Notes: generated by a model not told the origin, from the sequence alone. 64,000 nt of DNA from Unio delphinus (GCA_029339505.1 JAQISU010000233.1:3954001-4018000); one strand, 5' to 3'. Numbered from the stretch's first letter, positions 48,674 to 62,114 are shown. Numbers and translations: made by a program.

Positions 48674-51460
48674 TCACACATCACACTCTATTGACATAAT
48701 ACTCAAACTATTTAGGCGTTCTTGACTCATTGTAGACCTTAGGTAAGTTTTAATAAGTTTGAGCTTAGAAAAGGATCTTTCGCCAGATGCAACTGTAACT
48801 GGGATGGTAAGGTAAATTCTAAGTGCCACAAAAAGATTTGGAAAGGCTGTAGACCTGTTATTGCAAGCTAGAAACTCGAGCATTTTTGCAGGATTTTGTA
48901 ACAGCTCTAAAGGGAGAATTGGCTTTATTGCTTCTATCTCATCACAAAGCATGAAATCATCAATATCAGCCATCTTCGTTGTTGTAACTCCATCTGCTGC
49001 ATTGTCAGCATGAACTAATTTGGAATCAGTTATGGCGATTTCCAAATCTGCAGCACATTTCCTTACGTCTTCCTTGGGCATATCCTTAAAATTGCACAAG
49101 AATCCAAACAACTCATAGTGCTTTGTCAGCTGTTCAAATCGGGGCTGAAGAGTTTGCACGGCTTTATTCACCACTTGATTAAAGCATTGAATTTGAAATG
49201 CCTTTTGGGGGTCTGACAGAGGTTCATCAGTTGATTCGTAGTCAAACATTTGCCTCTTCCTGCGCACACGCCTCTTTTCACTTTTGAAAACTGCTTCCAC
49301 TTCAAGGTCTTCAGCAAGTTTTTTGGCATCGACCAGTGATTCCTCAAAGCCCTTTTCTCTGAATGCATTTAACCAGTTGAACAGTTTTTCAAATGCTTTC
49401 AGACAAGTTGTTACATCAATGGTTTCACCTTGAAGCTCCTTGCTTACGAAATTTACTTGAAAGAGCAATTAGTGCCAAAACACTAGAGACACAAGGAACT
49501 TGTAATTTCTCATTTGGTTCACCAAGGCCTGTGCATCACTTTTGGTATTGGCATCTTCAGTAGTGTCTGCCAATTCTTCGAGAGCATCACAGACTTGAGA
49601 AGCTTGGTATCTGATGGCCTTCACACTATCCATTCTGCATTCCCACCTTGTTTCTGACAAAGGTTTCAAGGACAGGCCAGTAACATGACTTCTGAAGATT
49701 GTCCACCTTTTTGTGGATGAGGCAAAAATTGTGTAAATACGTTGCAATGCACCGAAGAAAGTCATGGCCTCGGGGCATGTTTTTGCCATATCATCTAAAA
49801 TAAGATTATAACTATGGCACGCGCATGGGGTAAAAAATGCTCGAGAATTTCTTTGCAGGAGTCGTGCTTGTACACCTGAGTTGTGTCCCTTCATGTTGGC
49901 CCCATTATCATAACCTTGCCCACGGATATCTGCAACATCAAGTCCTAATAACTCAAGTTCCTTCAGAATGGAGTTTAACAAGTTTTCTCCAGTGCTGCTT
50001 TGCACCACCAAAAACTTAATGAAGTGTTCATACACTCCAGCTGGGATGTTTGGTTTTTGTACCATCAGCTACATATCTAATAACCAATGACATTTGCTCT
50101 TGGTGACTGATATCAGGGGTGCAGTCAAGAATTATGGCATAGTACTTGGCAGCCTTAATTCTAGAAATAATTGCTGTCTGAACAGCATTTGCCATAATGT
50201 CGATGAGCTTATTTTGGATGTTTTTTCCCAAATAATGATCAAGTATTTCCTTGTTTTGAACTTTCCGTATATGTGTTCTTGCATTATTGGATCAAACTTC
50301 CCAAGTAACTCAATGACACCTAGAAAGATGCCATTATGTGGTGTGCCATTGTGTTCATCAGAACCACGGAATGGTAAATTTCTTTCTGCTAACATCTGTA
50401 TTGTGGCCACAAGTCGCTCAAATACTTTATACCAGTGGTTTGCTTCCTTTCTAATTTGTTTTTCCTGTACTTCATCAATGGTCTTTTCAACAGCCAACCT
50501 CTCCTGTAGTTCACAGCAGCGGAGCATTGCTTGCAAATGCCTGTTTGAATTCTCATGCTCAGCCAGCCTTGTATGGATGTTTGGCCAATTATTGAAACCA
50601 GAAGTTGCAAGTGCGGCTGTAGCATTCGAGTCAAAAAGTTTGCAGTAGCAACAAAAGATCTTGTCACTTGAGAATGAGTATAACAGCCAAGGTCACTCTA
50701 TAAATTCACCATTTGGGAGCATTCGTTTGCAGTGGAATTTTGAAAAGTGTGTTCCTTTATCATTTTTAGGGAAATCTTCTTTTAGAACTTTTGGTGGTCC
50801 TTTTTTCACCAAATAGTCTCTCACACCATGACTTATTACTTCTGGCCAGGTTGCAGGATCATCAGTTAATTGTGAATGCTCATCATCAATGGTGACATTT
50901 GAAGTGAAAGGATCTTGCTCATTATCAATGGTGACATTTGAAGTGGAAGGATCTTGCTCATCATCAATGGTGACATTTGAAGTGGAAGGATCTTGCTCAT
51001 CATCAATGGTGACATTTGAAGTGGAAGGATCCTGCTCATCATCAATGGTGACATTTGAAGTGGAAGGATCTTGCTCATCATCAATGGTGACATTTGAAGT
51101 GGAAGGATCTTGCTCATCATCATTGGTGACATTTGAAGTGGAAGGAGTTCGTAACAGCAGAAGCCCCCTAAAGCTGTGTTTATCTTGTAAAATTTCTTCA
51201 GCACCACTATCATTATCACTGAATTTCGGATTATTTTCAACTGAGTTTTGCACATTTGTTTCATCAGATTTATCTGATGCATTTCTGTAAACAAATCTGT
51301 ATATGGCTCCTCTTTCTCTTTCATCTTGGGCTTTCTTAGCCTTTCTTATTGCCCTTTTCTTACTGCCACTCTGGTACTTTCTGCCTATATCTCTCTCGGT
51401 CTTTTCCTCATATTTGAAGGTCAGGAATCTCGTGTCTCTATAACAAAATACAGTGAACAC
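48674..51460 (-). pseudogene. hAT transposase (ZMYM1/TTF-type zinc-finger family), broken
   Basis: Minus-strand domains in order: a basic N-terminal region, an Asp/Ser-rich tandem repeat, a TTF-type zinc-finger region (KIFCCYCKLF near 50645, then NWPNIHTRLAEHENSNRHL), and a DUF4371-like RNase H region (AIILDCTPDISHQEQMSLVI, about 50085-50145). CACHSYNLILDDM and TRWECRMDSVKAI lie in the catalytic fold. The C-terminal hAT dimerisation motif is VTVASGERSFSKLKLIKTYL (about 48730-48790). Breaks: an in-frame TGA near 50693 where Arg (CGA) is expected, a frameshift in a T-run near 50221, a second near 50055, and an in-frame TAA at 49469-49471. It would have cut and rejoined DNA at the element ends in the nucleus. 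Now inactive. Confidence 0.93.
50881..51153 (-). repeat. 39-bp tandem repeat (seven units) inside the transposase N-terminus
   Basis: Seven near-identical 39-bp units encode DPSTSNVTIDDEQ with few variants (TPSTSNVTNDDEQ, DPFTSNVTIDDEH). All units keep frame. The array lies between the basic N-terminus and the TTF finger, in a likely disordered acidic linker. Confidence 0.97.
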
Positions 51461-51479
51461 ATAATGACTAGTTATAAAG

Positions 51480-52800
51480 GGCTACAGAAGAATCTACTTG
51501 GCACAAAGCAGGGAGGATGCGTACCCATACTCCATCGAAAGCCTAATAGATCCACTGTTGCCCAAATGAAAACCAGTCAAAATCAGCTTTACAACACCTC
51601 ATATGCGCAAACCTGCCCAAAGAAGTGACAATGAATGCCAGGATAAATTTTGATTATTGTCATGTTAGCTAAATCACACCACTGTTATCTACATTTTTTC
51701 TGTGTGTGGTTTAATCTTAAGCAATTAATTAAATAACAATACAAATTCTTATGGTTCACATACTGCTTGGAGTAATCCAAAGCCAACAAAATTGTGACAT
51801 CATGAGTTTTGTTAGACATCCGACATATTGGAGCAAATGTCATGAAGACACAATTCAACTCGGAAGGAAGAGCAGTTCAAGCAGCATGAGTACTGGTCCA
51901 CCCCTAACAAAAGATAATTCTTCGCGTTTGACCTATGCAGTGATAAGCACCGGGGGTAGGCAAAAAATGTTTGTCCGGCAAAAATCTGGAAAACCATGCC
52001 ATTTCAGGCCATGAACTTACTATGATATTTTTCCACCATGCCATAACCTAAGCATTTATGCATTCTGCTTTAGTCCTCGCCTATCTATTTATTCTACGCG
52101 GCATTTAAAATGATCGCATTTCGTCAATTTTAGAGATATCAATACCAAATTTGAACTACAGGACAATGGTGCATAGGAGTATTTACATTATAAATCTCGT
52201 AATAATCAGACAATTTATGGACCCGCCATGGCCAAAACCGTGCGTATTTCAGTCTGCCACCTGGATAGGAAAAACAGCACCATATTATTTCATGAGATTT
52301 ACACAGAATACAGTTAATATACTTTTGGGGTGCAGAAAAAAAAATCAGCTGCACAGCTATAATACTTTTGATGCTAGAGCATTGTAAAGCGTGCGACCAA
52401 AGTAGCATTTTAGTGCTGCATTTTTCTTGTTATACTGACTTTTAACTTCAACTAGTGGTTTTCTAATGTTCAACAAATTATTGAAAGCAGAACCACATGA
52501 TTGTGTATTGTAGGTCAATATAAGACAGTAATGGTAAAGTCTACTTTTAATTATATATAATAAAAAAAATTTCATTGTCACTGTCTATACTCACACAAAT
52601 GGCATCACTCGCTTCACTAGGATTCTTGGCAGTAGCCTGACAGACTTGCAGGTTTTAAATGTTAATATAACTGTATAGCTGGTACTTCTTCACTTGGCAC
52701 TTGCTACAGTTATCATGTGGCCTGTACACTTAACACTGGCAAAAGATTGTGTCCCTTGACCACGGTGGTATCACAATGCACTGAATTGTCTAGACTACTT
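51480..52800. other. 5' non-coding part of the hAT element
   Basis: Upstream (on the minus strand) of the transposase start and inside the right terminal repeat. Frames at 51751-52014 and 52139-52581 have no recognised domain. It probably contains the transposase promoter. Confidence 0.5.
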
Positions 52801-52896
52801 GTGAACTGACCCCCCCTCCCAATCAAGGTGCGGGGCCCCCCTAGGCGCGGGGCCCAATTGGGTGCAATTGGTCCAATTGGCCTAAAGCCGGCCCTG

Positions 52897-52904
52897 GCTG
52901 TGAC
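52897..52904. repeat. hAT target-site duplication, right (GCTGTGAC)
   Basis: Matches 47838-47845 exactly. Confidence 0.95.
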
Positions 52905-53210
52905 GAAACTGTATAACACCCATCATTGCTGTAACGAAAATGTATAACACCTATCATTGCTGTAACGAAAATGTATAACACCCATCATTGCTGTAACGAA
53001 ACTATAACGCCCATCATTGCTGTAACGAAACTATAACGCCCATCATTGCTGTAACGAAAATGTATAACACCCATCATTGCTGTAACGAAACTATAACGCC
53101 CATCATTGCTGTAACGAAATTATAACGCCCATCATTGCTGTAACGAAACTATAACGCCCATCATTGCTGTAACGAAACTATAACGCCCATCATTGCTGTA
53201 ACGAAACTGT
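52897..53210. repeat. 31/29-bp minisatellite, right part
   Basis: About ten units follow the hAT. 31-bp units (TGTATAACACCCATCATTGC...) are mixed with 29-bp units in which TATAACGCCC replaces TGTATAACACCC. The 29-bp variant is confined to the right side of the insertion. Confidence 0.95.
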
Positions 53211-53388
53211 ATACGTATTTTACATCACCATCTGAAGGTTAGTTAGAAAAAGTCAGTTAGGTTTGCTTGCTTGGTTTACCAAGTTTGCTTTACCATCAGG
53301 GTCAAACACTTAGTCACAAAACCTCTTTTCTCAGTCTTTCATTCCAGTAGTCCGTTGTCTTTAATCTGTCTAGTATTATTCTCTGAAC

Positions 53389-53424
53389 GTCATTGTAACG
53401 TCATTGTAACGTCATTGTAACGTC
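53389..53424. repeat. 12-bp tandem repeat, three units
   Basis: GTCATTGTAACG repeats three times. Confidence 0.93.
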
Positions 53425-53429
53425 TCCCT

Positions 53430-54620
53430 CTACGTTATCTAGAGAATGACCTCCCTCGATATTATGACCTAGTGAGTGAAAAAGTAGAATATCAACAGAG
53501 TACTGGGCAATATTATTGGGAAGTAATAATATAATACGAACCTATTTAGACAAGACATACAAAAAAATTAATCAAACAAATTAATAGTAATTATTTCAAT
53601 TCAACTTAAATGATAACAACAGGATTTCAAAGCAGTGTCTATTTTGGATTTATTACATCATCATAACAAGTGGTGAAAAGAGTGCAATGTCCATGGCTGA
53701 TTGCATCACCTTCGTCTCGACCGTGTTCCAACGTTTCCTATGTCCTCGAGTCTTCCTATTCCGACTTCCTCGTCCTTCTTGGACTTCACAGATTTTCTCT
53801 CAACTCGTTACTTCCTCGCTCTTCAGGACTTCACTCGTTACTTCTCTTTCTTTCTGACTCCGTCTTTGGACTGTCGAGTCTTCCTTTCCCTCAGAAATCC
53901 TATTTTTTAAAGGACAAGATTATCCCTAAATCGCTATTTAACCACTTTCTAGATGTAAATAAAATTATTTTACTTACGTGACACAGAACACACTTACTAT
54001 CCAAGTACTGCGTAGAGCCTACCTACGTTAATACCTTGCCATTAATTACAACGTCAGCTCTCTATCGAAAACTTACCGTATGCTACATGTTCGATTACTA
54101 TTGCATAAACTTCACAGATCCTTACTCACTTCCAGATTATTTAAACATTACAAAAGCATATATAATATGTAGTTATCGTTAACGCACGATAATCAGTATC
54201 GTCCTAACAGACACCAAGGGCATTATTTCATATTTATTTCAAATAACCACATGAAATCCTGCTTAGGAGAACATTTGGATTGCATGCAGACAATTCTGCA
54301 TATTAACTAATAACTATACAATTTAAAGATAAATTGTATAGCAACTCTAGTATCAACACATTTCCATGAAATTGAATAAGATAATGGCGTAACAACTCTG
54401 GCATTAACACATTTCCATGAAAACGAATAAATGATACATAATATGGAACCTAATCATATCAATCAAATGTGCATACAACAAACTAACAAAAAAGATTATT
54501 TCGTGAAATTAATGCTGTTAACTTTAGAACTTGTGCATCTAGCACTAAACCCTATCTTTCTCATAACAAAGACACATGGTCTCCTTCTCGTAAAACGAGG
54601 AAAGCACTATTCTTTCCTAG
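53430..54620. other. Non-coding stretch, nothing firmly recognised
   Basis: A TC-rich segment at 53700-53910 gives Ser/Leu/Phe-rich frames without motifs. The GTTATCTAGAGAATGACCTC word near 53435 has a near copy at about 57441 (GTTATCTAAAGGAATGACCT), and a TTC/CTT-rich segment lies a few hundred bases downstream in both. This suggests two old copies of one repeat. Confidence 0.35.
54342..54433. repeat. 51-bp tandem duplication
   Basis: CAACTCT..ATTAACACATTTCCATGAAA occurs at 54342 and 54393 with few changes. Confidence 0.88.
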
Positions 54621-54621
54621 G

Positions 54622-54623
<2 letters not shown>

Positions 54624-54667
<44 letters not shown>
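54624..54667. repeat. (TC)n microsatellite
   Basis: About 22 TC units. Confidence 0.97.
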
Positions 54668-54669
<2 letters not shown>

Positions 54670-54670
<1 letters not shown>

Positions 54671-57600
54671 CAGAAGAAGAAAAAATTAGGACTAAAGAAT
54701 TTCGATAAAGTTTGTCACTTTAAATTTACATTAGTTCAAAGGTGCATGCCTTAATTTCACTCGACCAAACATAAAATGTGGTTTCTATAATACAAATTCC
54801 TAAGACAATTATTTATTTCGTCAGTCAGAATCTCTGAACTACGTTATATAACTTTTCACTTTTAAGAATGACTGTTTGAGACGGATCGGAAGTTCAGCTG
54901 TCTCTTGTTCAAAACCATGTTAAGATATATGATTAATTTCATTGAATCGGAACACTGGCCCCTTTGAAGTTTTAACAGTTACGTGAAAGAAATGGAAGAA
55001 ATTAAGAATAAAGGTCGAAATGACCCTTCACAATGACTATCTTGTCCAAATGTAATAAACATCGTGCACGAAGTGCATTCAACTTTAAGATTCAATGCTC
55101 TTTCAAAATTCGATACTTCACAGTTATCAATTTTTGTGTGTGTGTCTTGTCTAAATATTTTGTCATCAGCTTCATCTGAAGTAGCAAATATCATCATTTG
55201 CTGACATTTATAAAAAGATGAAACAAGTACCTCTGGTATACTTATCATAGATATATACCCAACGTGAAAATAAACCAATGGTTTGATCCTGACTACAGTG
55301 TTTTGCTAGTTCCTTGAACATAAACGTTAACACATGCATCGTTGTTACCATTTGAAATTAGAGTCTTTACATTTTGCCATGTGCAGTTTAAGTGTGCTTT
55401 TTTATTTAGATTTTTTTAAAAAAATTATAAATATTAAAAACCTGCCTTGGAAAACATTTATTTTGTAGCAGATTAGGCAAAAGTCAATTTGCTATAAGGT
55501 TATCAGTTCTGAACTAGCTTAAAGAAGATGGAGTTTATATTTTTGCCACTTTTTCAATATTAATGCCTGATGATGGAATAATTGAAATGCTCAATATATT
55601 TACGCATGAAGCTGTGCAGATTTAAGTGCAGAAGGGTCATAACAATTAATTATTATATTTCTCGGTCGCCTTCTTATTATTTATTACCTGAATGGTTCAT
55701 GTTTACCTGCGATTGGATTTCGAGAAATTGACATTTTGGTATTTTGCTGCTCTGATGTTATTATTGTTTATCGTTATATCCACATCCTTAAATAATTGGC
55801 TGCTGAAGTCTCTGTAAAAAATTTTTTTTGAAAACACCAATAACGTTTTATTTGGAAAACAAACAGGATGAACAATGTTACGTGCTTAGGCTCGAATAAG
55901 CAGCAACACAGAAAGAGTGAAAACTAACAAGCTTGTATAACTTTAACAATGAATTTATTAAGTACAATTATTTTCATAAAATAAATAAAACTTACAGTTT
56001 TAGAGAATCAAATCCAACAAATATAGAATTCACAAAATAATCCACTAATGGAATTTCAAGTCCTGATAAATAAATGTTCTAATAGTTCCAGGTTCGAATC
56101 TTGACGATGTAATAATCCAAAATGGCTGACAATGTCACGTGGTACAGTTCTTGTTTTAAATCATCCAAATGAAATTATGAAACATATGTCCTTTTCCAGA
56201 TAAATAGAATAATTCTTCTTTTCCAACGAATTGACACAGTCCAGAACAAGATATTAACTCAAACAGAAAATGCACAACTTCTTTAAAATAAGCCCAATTT
56301 ATATTCTACTAAAGTTAGCTTCTAAAACACAGCTATATATATTGTTTTTCTGAAGTAAACAAGTAATCACGCGCTTTTCTAGAAATTGATAGAAGGTCTA
56401 CCTTCACCTAGTCACGTAATAATGAAATATTCTAGAAGGAAATCATTCACTTCCCACCCTCAATAAAAGTGTTGTCCTTGAAATTGACCAATATATTTAG
56501 AGGCTTGTTGACAATGTCTAAAGCAAGGTCAGGATTTAGGTCAAACAAGCCAAGGTCAAAACTTGTTTACAGTAAAGTCCAGGTCAAATGAATTTTCTAG
56601 AAAAAATTCCCATTTAATGAATAATAAATCTTAAATGACAATTTTGGACTTAATAATTAAAAATAAATAAAATTAAATCCAATAGCCGTAACAACAATCC
56701 CTACCGCAAATCAAACAGAAGCAAAAAAGAAAACAAAACAAATAAAGAAATAAAACAAACAACAATAGACGTCCTTGCTATATATAACAAACCTGCTATT
56801 AATAGAATATAGTGTTTGAATTTGGTTTCATTTCTTTGATGTAGTATGTTTTCAGCATTTTGTGATTTTCATAGCTTTTGCCCATGATCCTTCCAACGTT
56901 CTGCATTGACTTCTATTAAAGTCCTGTGAACGTTTCCCAAATTAACTAATAAATTGAACGCTACTTTCATCTTTTGACATTTTCATAGTAAATTGTCTGT
57001 TGGTTATTTCAGATTCATCTTGCTTTCATACTCGATATTTCCATTAAGAAGACAGACAAAAAGTCTAAATCTGTAAAAGGTATTTACAGCATACAATACT
57101 ACTTGCAAGTGGCAACACATAATTGAAAATGAAGCTGCTTAGGTTAATAAGATAACTTTGAAGACCTAATCAAAATGTCAAGATGAAAAAGACATGTATT
57201 CATTTGAGAGAGAAACTTAAACGTAATTTTCAAAATGAGCTTAACAGAAAACAAATTTTAATTTTAAAAAATGTAATAACAAAAACCGAGAAAGCAAAAG
57301 TAAGTTATGGCATTTGTGTAACGGGCTGGTCGGTTACCAAGGGTTATTAGTACAATATCGCACAAGGCCTGGTCAGAGGGATTGCGCAACTTGGAAGAAA
57401 AAAAAACAACACTCGAAAACCGCCTCCCGCTAATTCTCGTTATCTAAAGGAATGACCTCAACGGTGTAATTTGCCCGGTCAAGGTGGATATGGTAATCTG
57501 AGATGGTATCTTGAACAAAGACAACACACGAGCCCCCGTAAAGATAAAATAGAATTTAATTAAAATACAATCAAAAGAGAATGACACAGTGAATTTCAAT

Positions 57601-58340
57601 TTTCTTTCCTTCTGAATATTCTTAGTTCAGAAGCACTTTAACCGAAACGTTAAAATAATGGATAAATTAATTACAATTCAAAACACTAATAAAATAGATG
57701 AATTTAGCCGTTAATAGCTGATAGTAAATTTCATCACGAAATCGAGTGTTCATTAACATCGGACTGCTTGAGAAATTCACAATGACCCTGTTCGACGACT
57801 GGGGTTTTTCCTTCTGCTTGCGTCACGACTTTACTTTGTACTTTTTGGTTGAACGTGGGATTTCCACAACTCTGACTTCTGGCTTCTTTCCCTCCTTTTC
57901 TTGCCTTCTTTTCCCTCCTTTCTTGACTTCTCGCTAATTCTCACTCTTTCCAAATTATTTTCCTTTGAAAAGAAAAGGGTAAAACGCCCTAAGTATCTTG
58001 TTATGCTTTAAGAGTTGAGATTGTCCGTCCGTCTTTCTGGTTATAACAATCAGATCTTACTATCAGTGTTAACATTTATACGGCTAACAAATACTACACA
58101 AGTCTTCAGATCAATAGAGCTATACTGCTAATTATCGACATCAGAATTTGGGAAAGTCATATATTCCCGTAAATCATTACGTAAAGTGAGGCAATATATC
58201 ATATCACACAATCCATATTCACTAATATGATAAATTCAAATTAATGTAACACTTTCCAATCATAAATGGACACAGCGGGTTTTCTGCACCACCCCATTTA
58301 CCTACCTAAGTATATAAGGTAAAAATGCTAATTCAGAATT
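54670..58340. other. AT-rich stretch, no supported gene
   Basis: A 99-codon minus-strand frame at 54979-55278 contains VGYISMISIPEVLVSSFYKC but no family is recognised. The segment 55850-56600 has the look of an old transposon (CCAGGTTCGAATC, then AATCCAAAATGGCTGACAATG) without readable ends. Confidence 0.4.
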
Positions 58341-58350
58341 CAAAAATACA

Positions 58351-58520
58351 TTATTAAATCACTGTAAAACCGACTATCCATACAAAAATATGAACACATC
58401 ATGCATCCATAACAAAGAAACATCATATCAAAGTACGTTATTAAATCAATGTAATACCGAACTATTCGTATCATGGTATCAGTACATCATGCATCTATAA
58501 TAAAGAAAACATCACATAAA
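58351..58520. repeat. 87-bp tandem duplication
   Basis: TTATTAAATCA-TGTAA-ACCGA...ACATCATGCATC-ATAA-AAAGAAA occurs at 58351 and 58438 with several substitutions. Confidence 0.85.
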
Positions 58521-58529
58521 TTACATCAT

Positions 58530-60250
58530 GATAAATGTGAATTTGAGTTAAATACCTTGTGTTTTTGGCGTCTTACAATCGTTTCACATTCAGTTTCCTG
58601 GAACCACAATTTTATACCACAATTTTATGAACGTCTTTCCTAAAGTCCGCTCGGAGTCCTGGTAATTACTTCTACCTTTGGTTCTCTCTTGCAGAGAAAT
58701 TTTTAGACTAATTCAAACTCATAAGCTCAGAGGATATATTTCCCCGATTCTAGGGTTTAACACACACCCCTCCCTTTACATTTGACCAATCGGAATAAAT
58801 GCTATTCCTACGGACATTCTGAAAAACCGTCTATCAAGATGCCAAAAATGCCACTTGGGGTCGAAATATCACCCTACCATTTGCTTCAAATCACTTTGAC
58901 AGCTTTACGCGAGAAATACACTTAGTTCGGTTCTATTATCAATATTCTAACACACGAGCCAGTTAAATAAACATTCTTTTCGTCCAAACTCTACTCCAAG
59001 ACAGTTAATTGTCGGCTAGACTACGAATTAATTAATGAATTTCACTGGCTAAAAATTTGGCACTTGACAATTTGAAACAGAGAAAGGTACCATAACGATG
59101 ATATTTTCAAATTTGATTTGAAGAACAAGAGTAAAACTTTAAAAAGCAGGAATCAAAAGATCAGACAAGACGTTGAATAAATTCGTTACACCATCAAATG
59201 ACTTCAACTGAAGATGGACAAAGGTTGCAAAACCCGTCTAGTGATCACGTGATACATATTCACCATTTGCATTTCTCGAACCCTCAACCATAAAGAAAAT
59301 TATTTCGTTGAAAGAAAAAAATATGGGATTGCTAAGAGCAACATAATACAAACTGATCCAATCTCATCAATAAACAAAACAGAACAGAAGGGGACAAATA
59401 TAATCATTTACAATGGCTAACATCATCATCAACCCGATTCTGAATAATATTTGTCTATTAGCACTACTTTCCTTTACTTTAAGATACGTAGTTATTCATG
59501 TAGTGAGAAGTATTGTAATAAGTTATTAAAGGCAATAGTGCATCAACAAAAAGAAACCAGAAGACAATGTATCCATTATTTTTACTGTATTTTCATTTAA
59601 TATAGTATTTGTAGCGAAATTAACATGTTGGAAAGTTATAAAAAGTACACTCAGTGTAGATAGTATGTGCACCATATCAGCCGGAAGTTTTGTAGTCATC
59701 TTTCAGTTAGCTTTGTAAAGAGAAATTTTTTTTGACTGAAATAAATTGTTAAATTATCAATATAACAAATATAATTTAAGACATCTGACAGTGATTTCAA
59801 ATTGCATGCGCTCTTACATTTACAGTGATTTCATGTTTTCCTAAATTGTTTCTTGTCCATCTTCCTCAACGCTTTTCAGTTCGCGTTTTCTTTGGTTATA
59901 TATTTGTATTACCATTTAAAAGGTATTGCTTAATTAATGTTTGCTCTATTCAGTTTCTGAAGACATTAAGTTGTTACTATTTTTCTTCTTTGATTAATAT
60001 AATCATTTGTACTCTGTTCGATTCTTCTAAATTTTCTTCGGGATTTAAATTTTAAAATAAAACGGCTAGCTCTTCGTTTTGGTATATTAGCGTCTGAATT
60101 TAAATTTACAAGTATGCTAGTACTTCTTTTACTTTTTTTTCTCTAAATAATGTGCTCGATTGATTGATATCAACAGTTAAAATTATTAAAAATAATTCTT
60201 TATTGTACAATAATAACATCGAGTCATTCCTGAGATCTATCACCATGTCA

Positions 60251-60317
<67 letters not shown>

Positions 60318-62100
60318 TTAACAACATTTATTTTTGTTGTTTTTTGTAAAAATGTCATCGACCCCCATCCCTAACTGTTGTGCTAGTGGACGATTATTAT
60401 ACTGAACGTTATCATAATATGCGGATCACTAACCTACTCAGATTCTTTGCTTACCTTGTTCTCGTTTTTATTTTCGTCTTGTTCGTCTTTCACATATTTG
60501 CACTGAAATTTGGAAAGTTAATGTTGTATAAATGTAAATCGGAATATGGGCTAAGTGCGAGCAATCATACCAAAAGCAATGTGTAGTAAGCAAAAGTTTA
60601 ATTAAATGTTACATTGTGTAGAAAAAAAGACTGAAAGACTGATATTTAGTTTGGTAAATGAAAACGGTGGATAAAATGAAATGTTATAAGTATTAAATAG
60701 GTAAATATAGAACCTAGTTTTAATTTTTTAAAATTCAGAGACAATCACAGATTTATAGCATATTGGACATCTTTATTTGGGTGATTAACAGCGAAATAGT
60801 ATTTTTCTCGATATTCTGCTATCCTTTTTTTTTTTAATCGTAATTTATTTTAAAGCATTTTGTGGAAATTTATTTTGTTTTAAAATGATATTCATGAAAG
60901 TATCGTATGAAGTGGTTCTACCACGTAAACATTCAATTTTTGACCTCTAGCATGTATAAATACGCTTTCGATCTTTCCAATCAAGTACAGCAACCTTTAT
61001 GATTAGGCCCTGCATCGTATATACGGTACAATTTTTTTCTCCATTTTTGGGGTGGACTTTTCGGTACAGGAGTTGCAGTGTTTAATCATCTGCATTCACT
61101 AGCCCAGTAAGATTTAAAATAAGTATGGATTGCACTTTAACAGTGAATAAATTATTCCGAAGCGAAATAGTAACGTCTCAAAATTTTGTTTATGTATTTA
61201 TTTATTTAGGCTTACGTGTGATTTTTTATGTTTAGTTTTACCATGGCGTTAGGCGTTGAAAAAGCATCCTTACTCATTACTACTAGAGACATTCATTTTT
61301 GTTATGTCTATTGTTGCTGAGAAAAACGAAAACTCGTTTCGTGTCACTCATTTCCATTCATATGATACCGGTTTTATAATACGATACCATATTAACATCA
61401 TAGCGAATTTTATTTCATAAAAATTATGGGCTTTTTCTTTATTATAGATCGTCAACAAAAAAGAGTTGTTGCTGAAAAGTGTCCAATCTGAGTTCATGTA
61501 ACCATTTGTAGGTTGAATGTAATATCCCATGCTCATTGCAGCTAAAGATCGGTGCATGCTCCAGACATTTAAATTAACACCAAGCAGAATTAAGTGTTTA
61601 GAAATGATAATGGCTTTATAAATACGCCATTTGATCTAAGTCGGAAAAGAAATCTTACAAAGAATATTTGGGGTATGTCTACCATGGTTAGCAATAATTT
61701 TTGTCAATGATTGCAAGACACAACACTTAAAAGAAACGTAAATTAACAAGTTAACGGAAGTAAAATAAAGATATTTCTTTTCATGTGAACTGATCGAACT
61801 TGAGGTTACTGTTTAATCTTTCTCACTCTTATAACTTGTACAGAAAACACTGACGTTAATGTTGGTTTATATTTTGTTAAATATTTTTCAAAGGTTAAAG
61901 CAGAATTTATTCAAGCTTACGATTGTCATTGTCGTTGAGTCCAAAACAGAAGAAGAAAGTCTTTCTTACAAATATATTTTGCTACGAGTAAAAAAATATT
62001 CGTTTTTTTTTCTGCAAATATTATGAAAATTTTTCGAAAGGAACTTTTGCAACATCGAATAGCTTGTGACTGACAGTTCAATGCAGGGCAGTTCGGTTTT
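58530..62100. other. AT-rich stretch, no supported gene
   Basis: Only a (TA)n microsatellite at 60253-60312 stands out. Frames at 59825-60055 and 60380-60586 are hydrophobic and AT-driven, with no motif. Confidence 0.4.
60253..60312. repeat. (AT)n microsatellite
   Basis: About 30 AT units. Confidence 0.97.
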
Positions 62101-62114
62101 AGGATATGACTAAT

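Larger units (their letters stand above)
47846..52896 (-). mobile_element. hAT DNA transposon (5,051 bp), transposase on the minus strand
   Basis: Terminal inverted repeats are CAGGGCCGGCTCTAGG (47846-47861) and the complement of CCTAAAGCCGGCCCTG (52881-52896), matching at 15 of 16. Both ends continue into G/C-rich GGGGCCCC-type subterminal sequence. A perfect 8-bp duplication (GCTGTGAC) flanks the element, as expected for hAT. It carries a decayed transposase (48674-51460) and a nested Tc1-like element. The right 1.4 kb (51.5-52.8 kb) holds no recognised gene. It is inserted in a minisatellite. Confidence 0.96.

Noticed and set aside
52897..53210. CRISPR-like array
   Set aside because: A contiguous 29/31-bp minisatellite without spacers.
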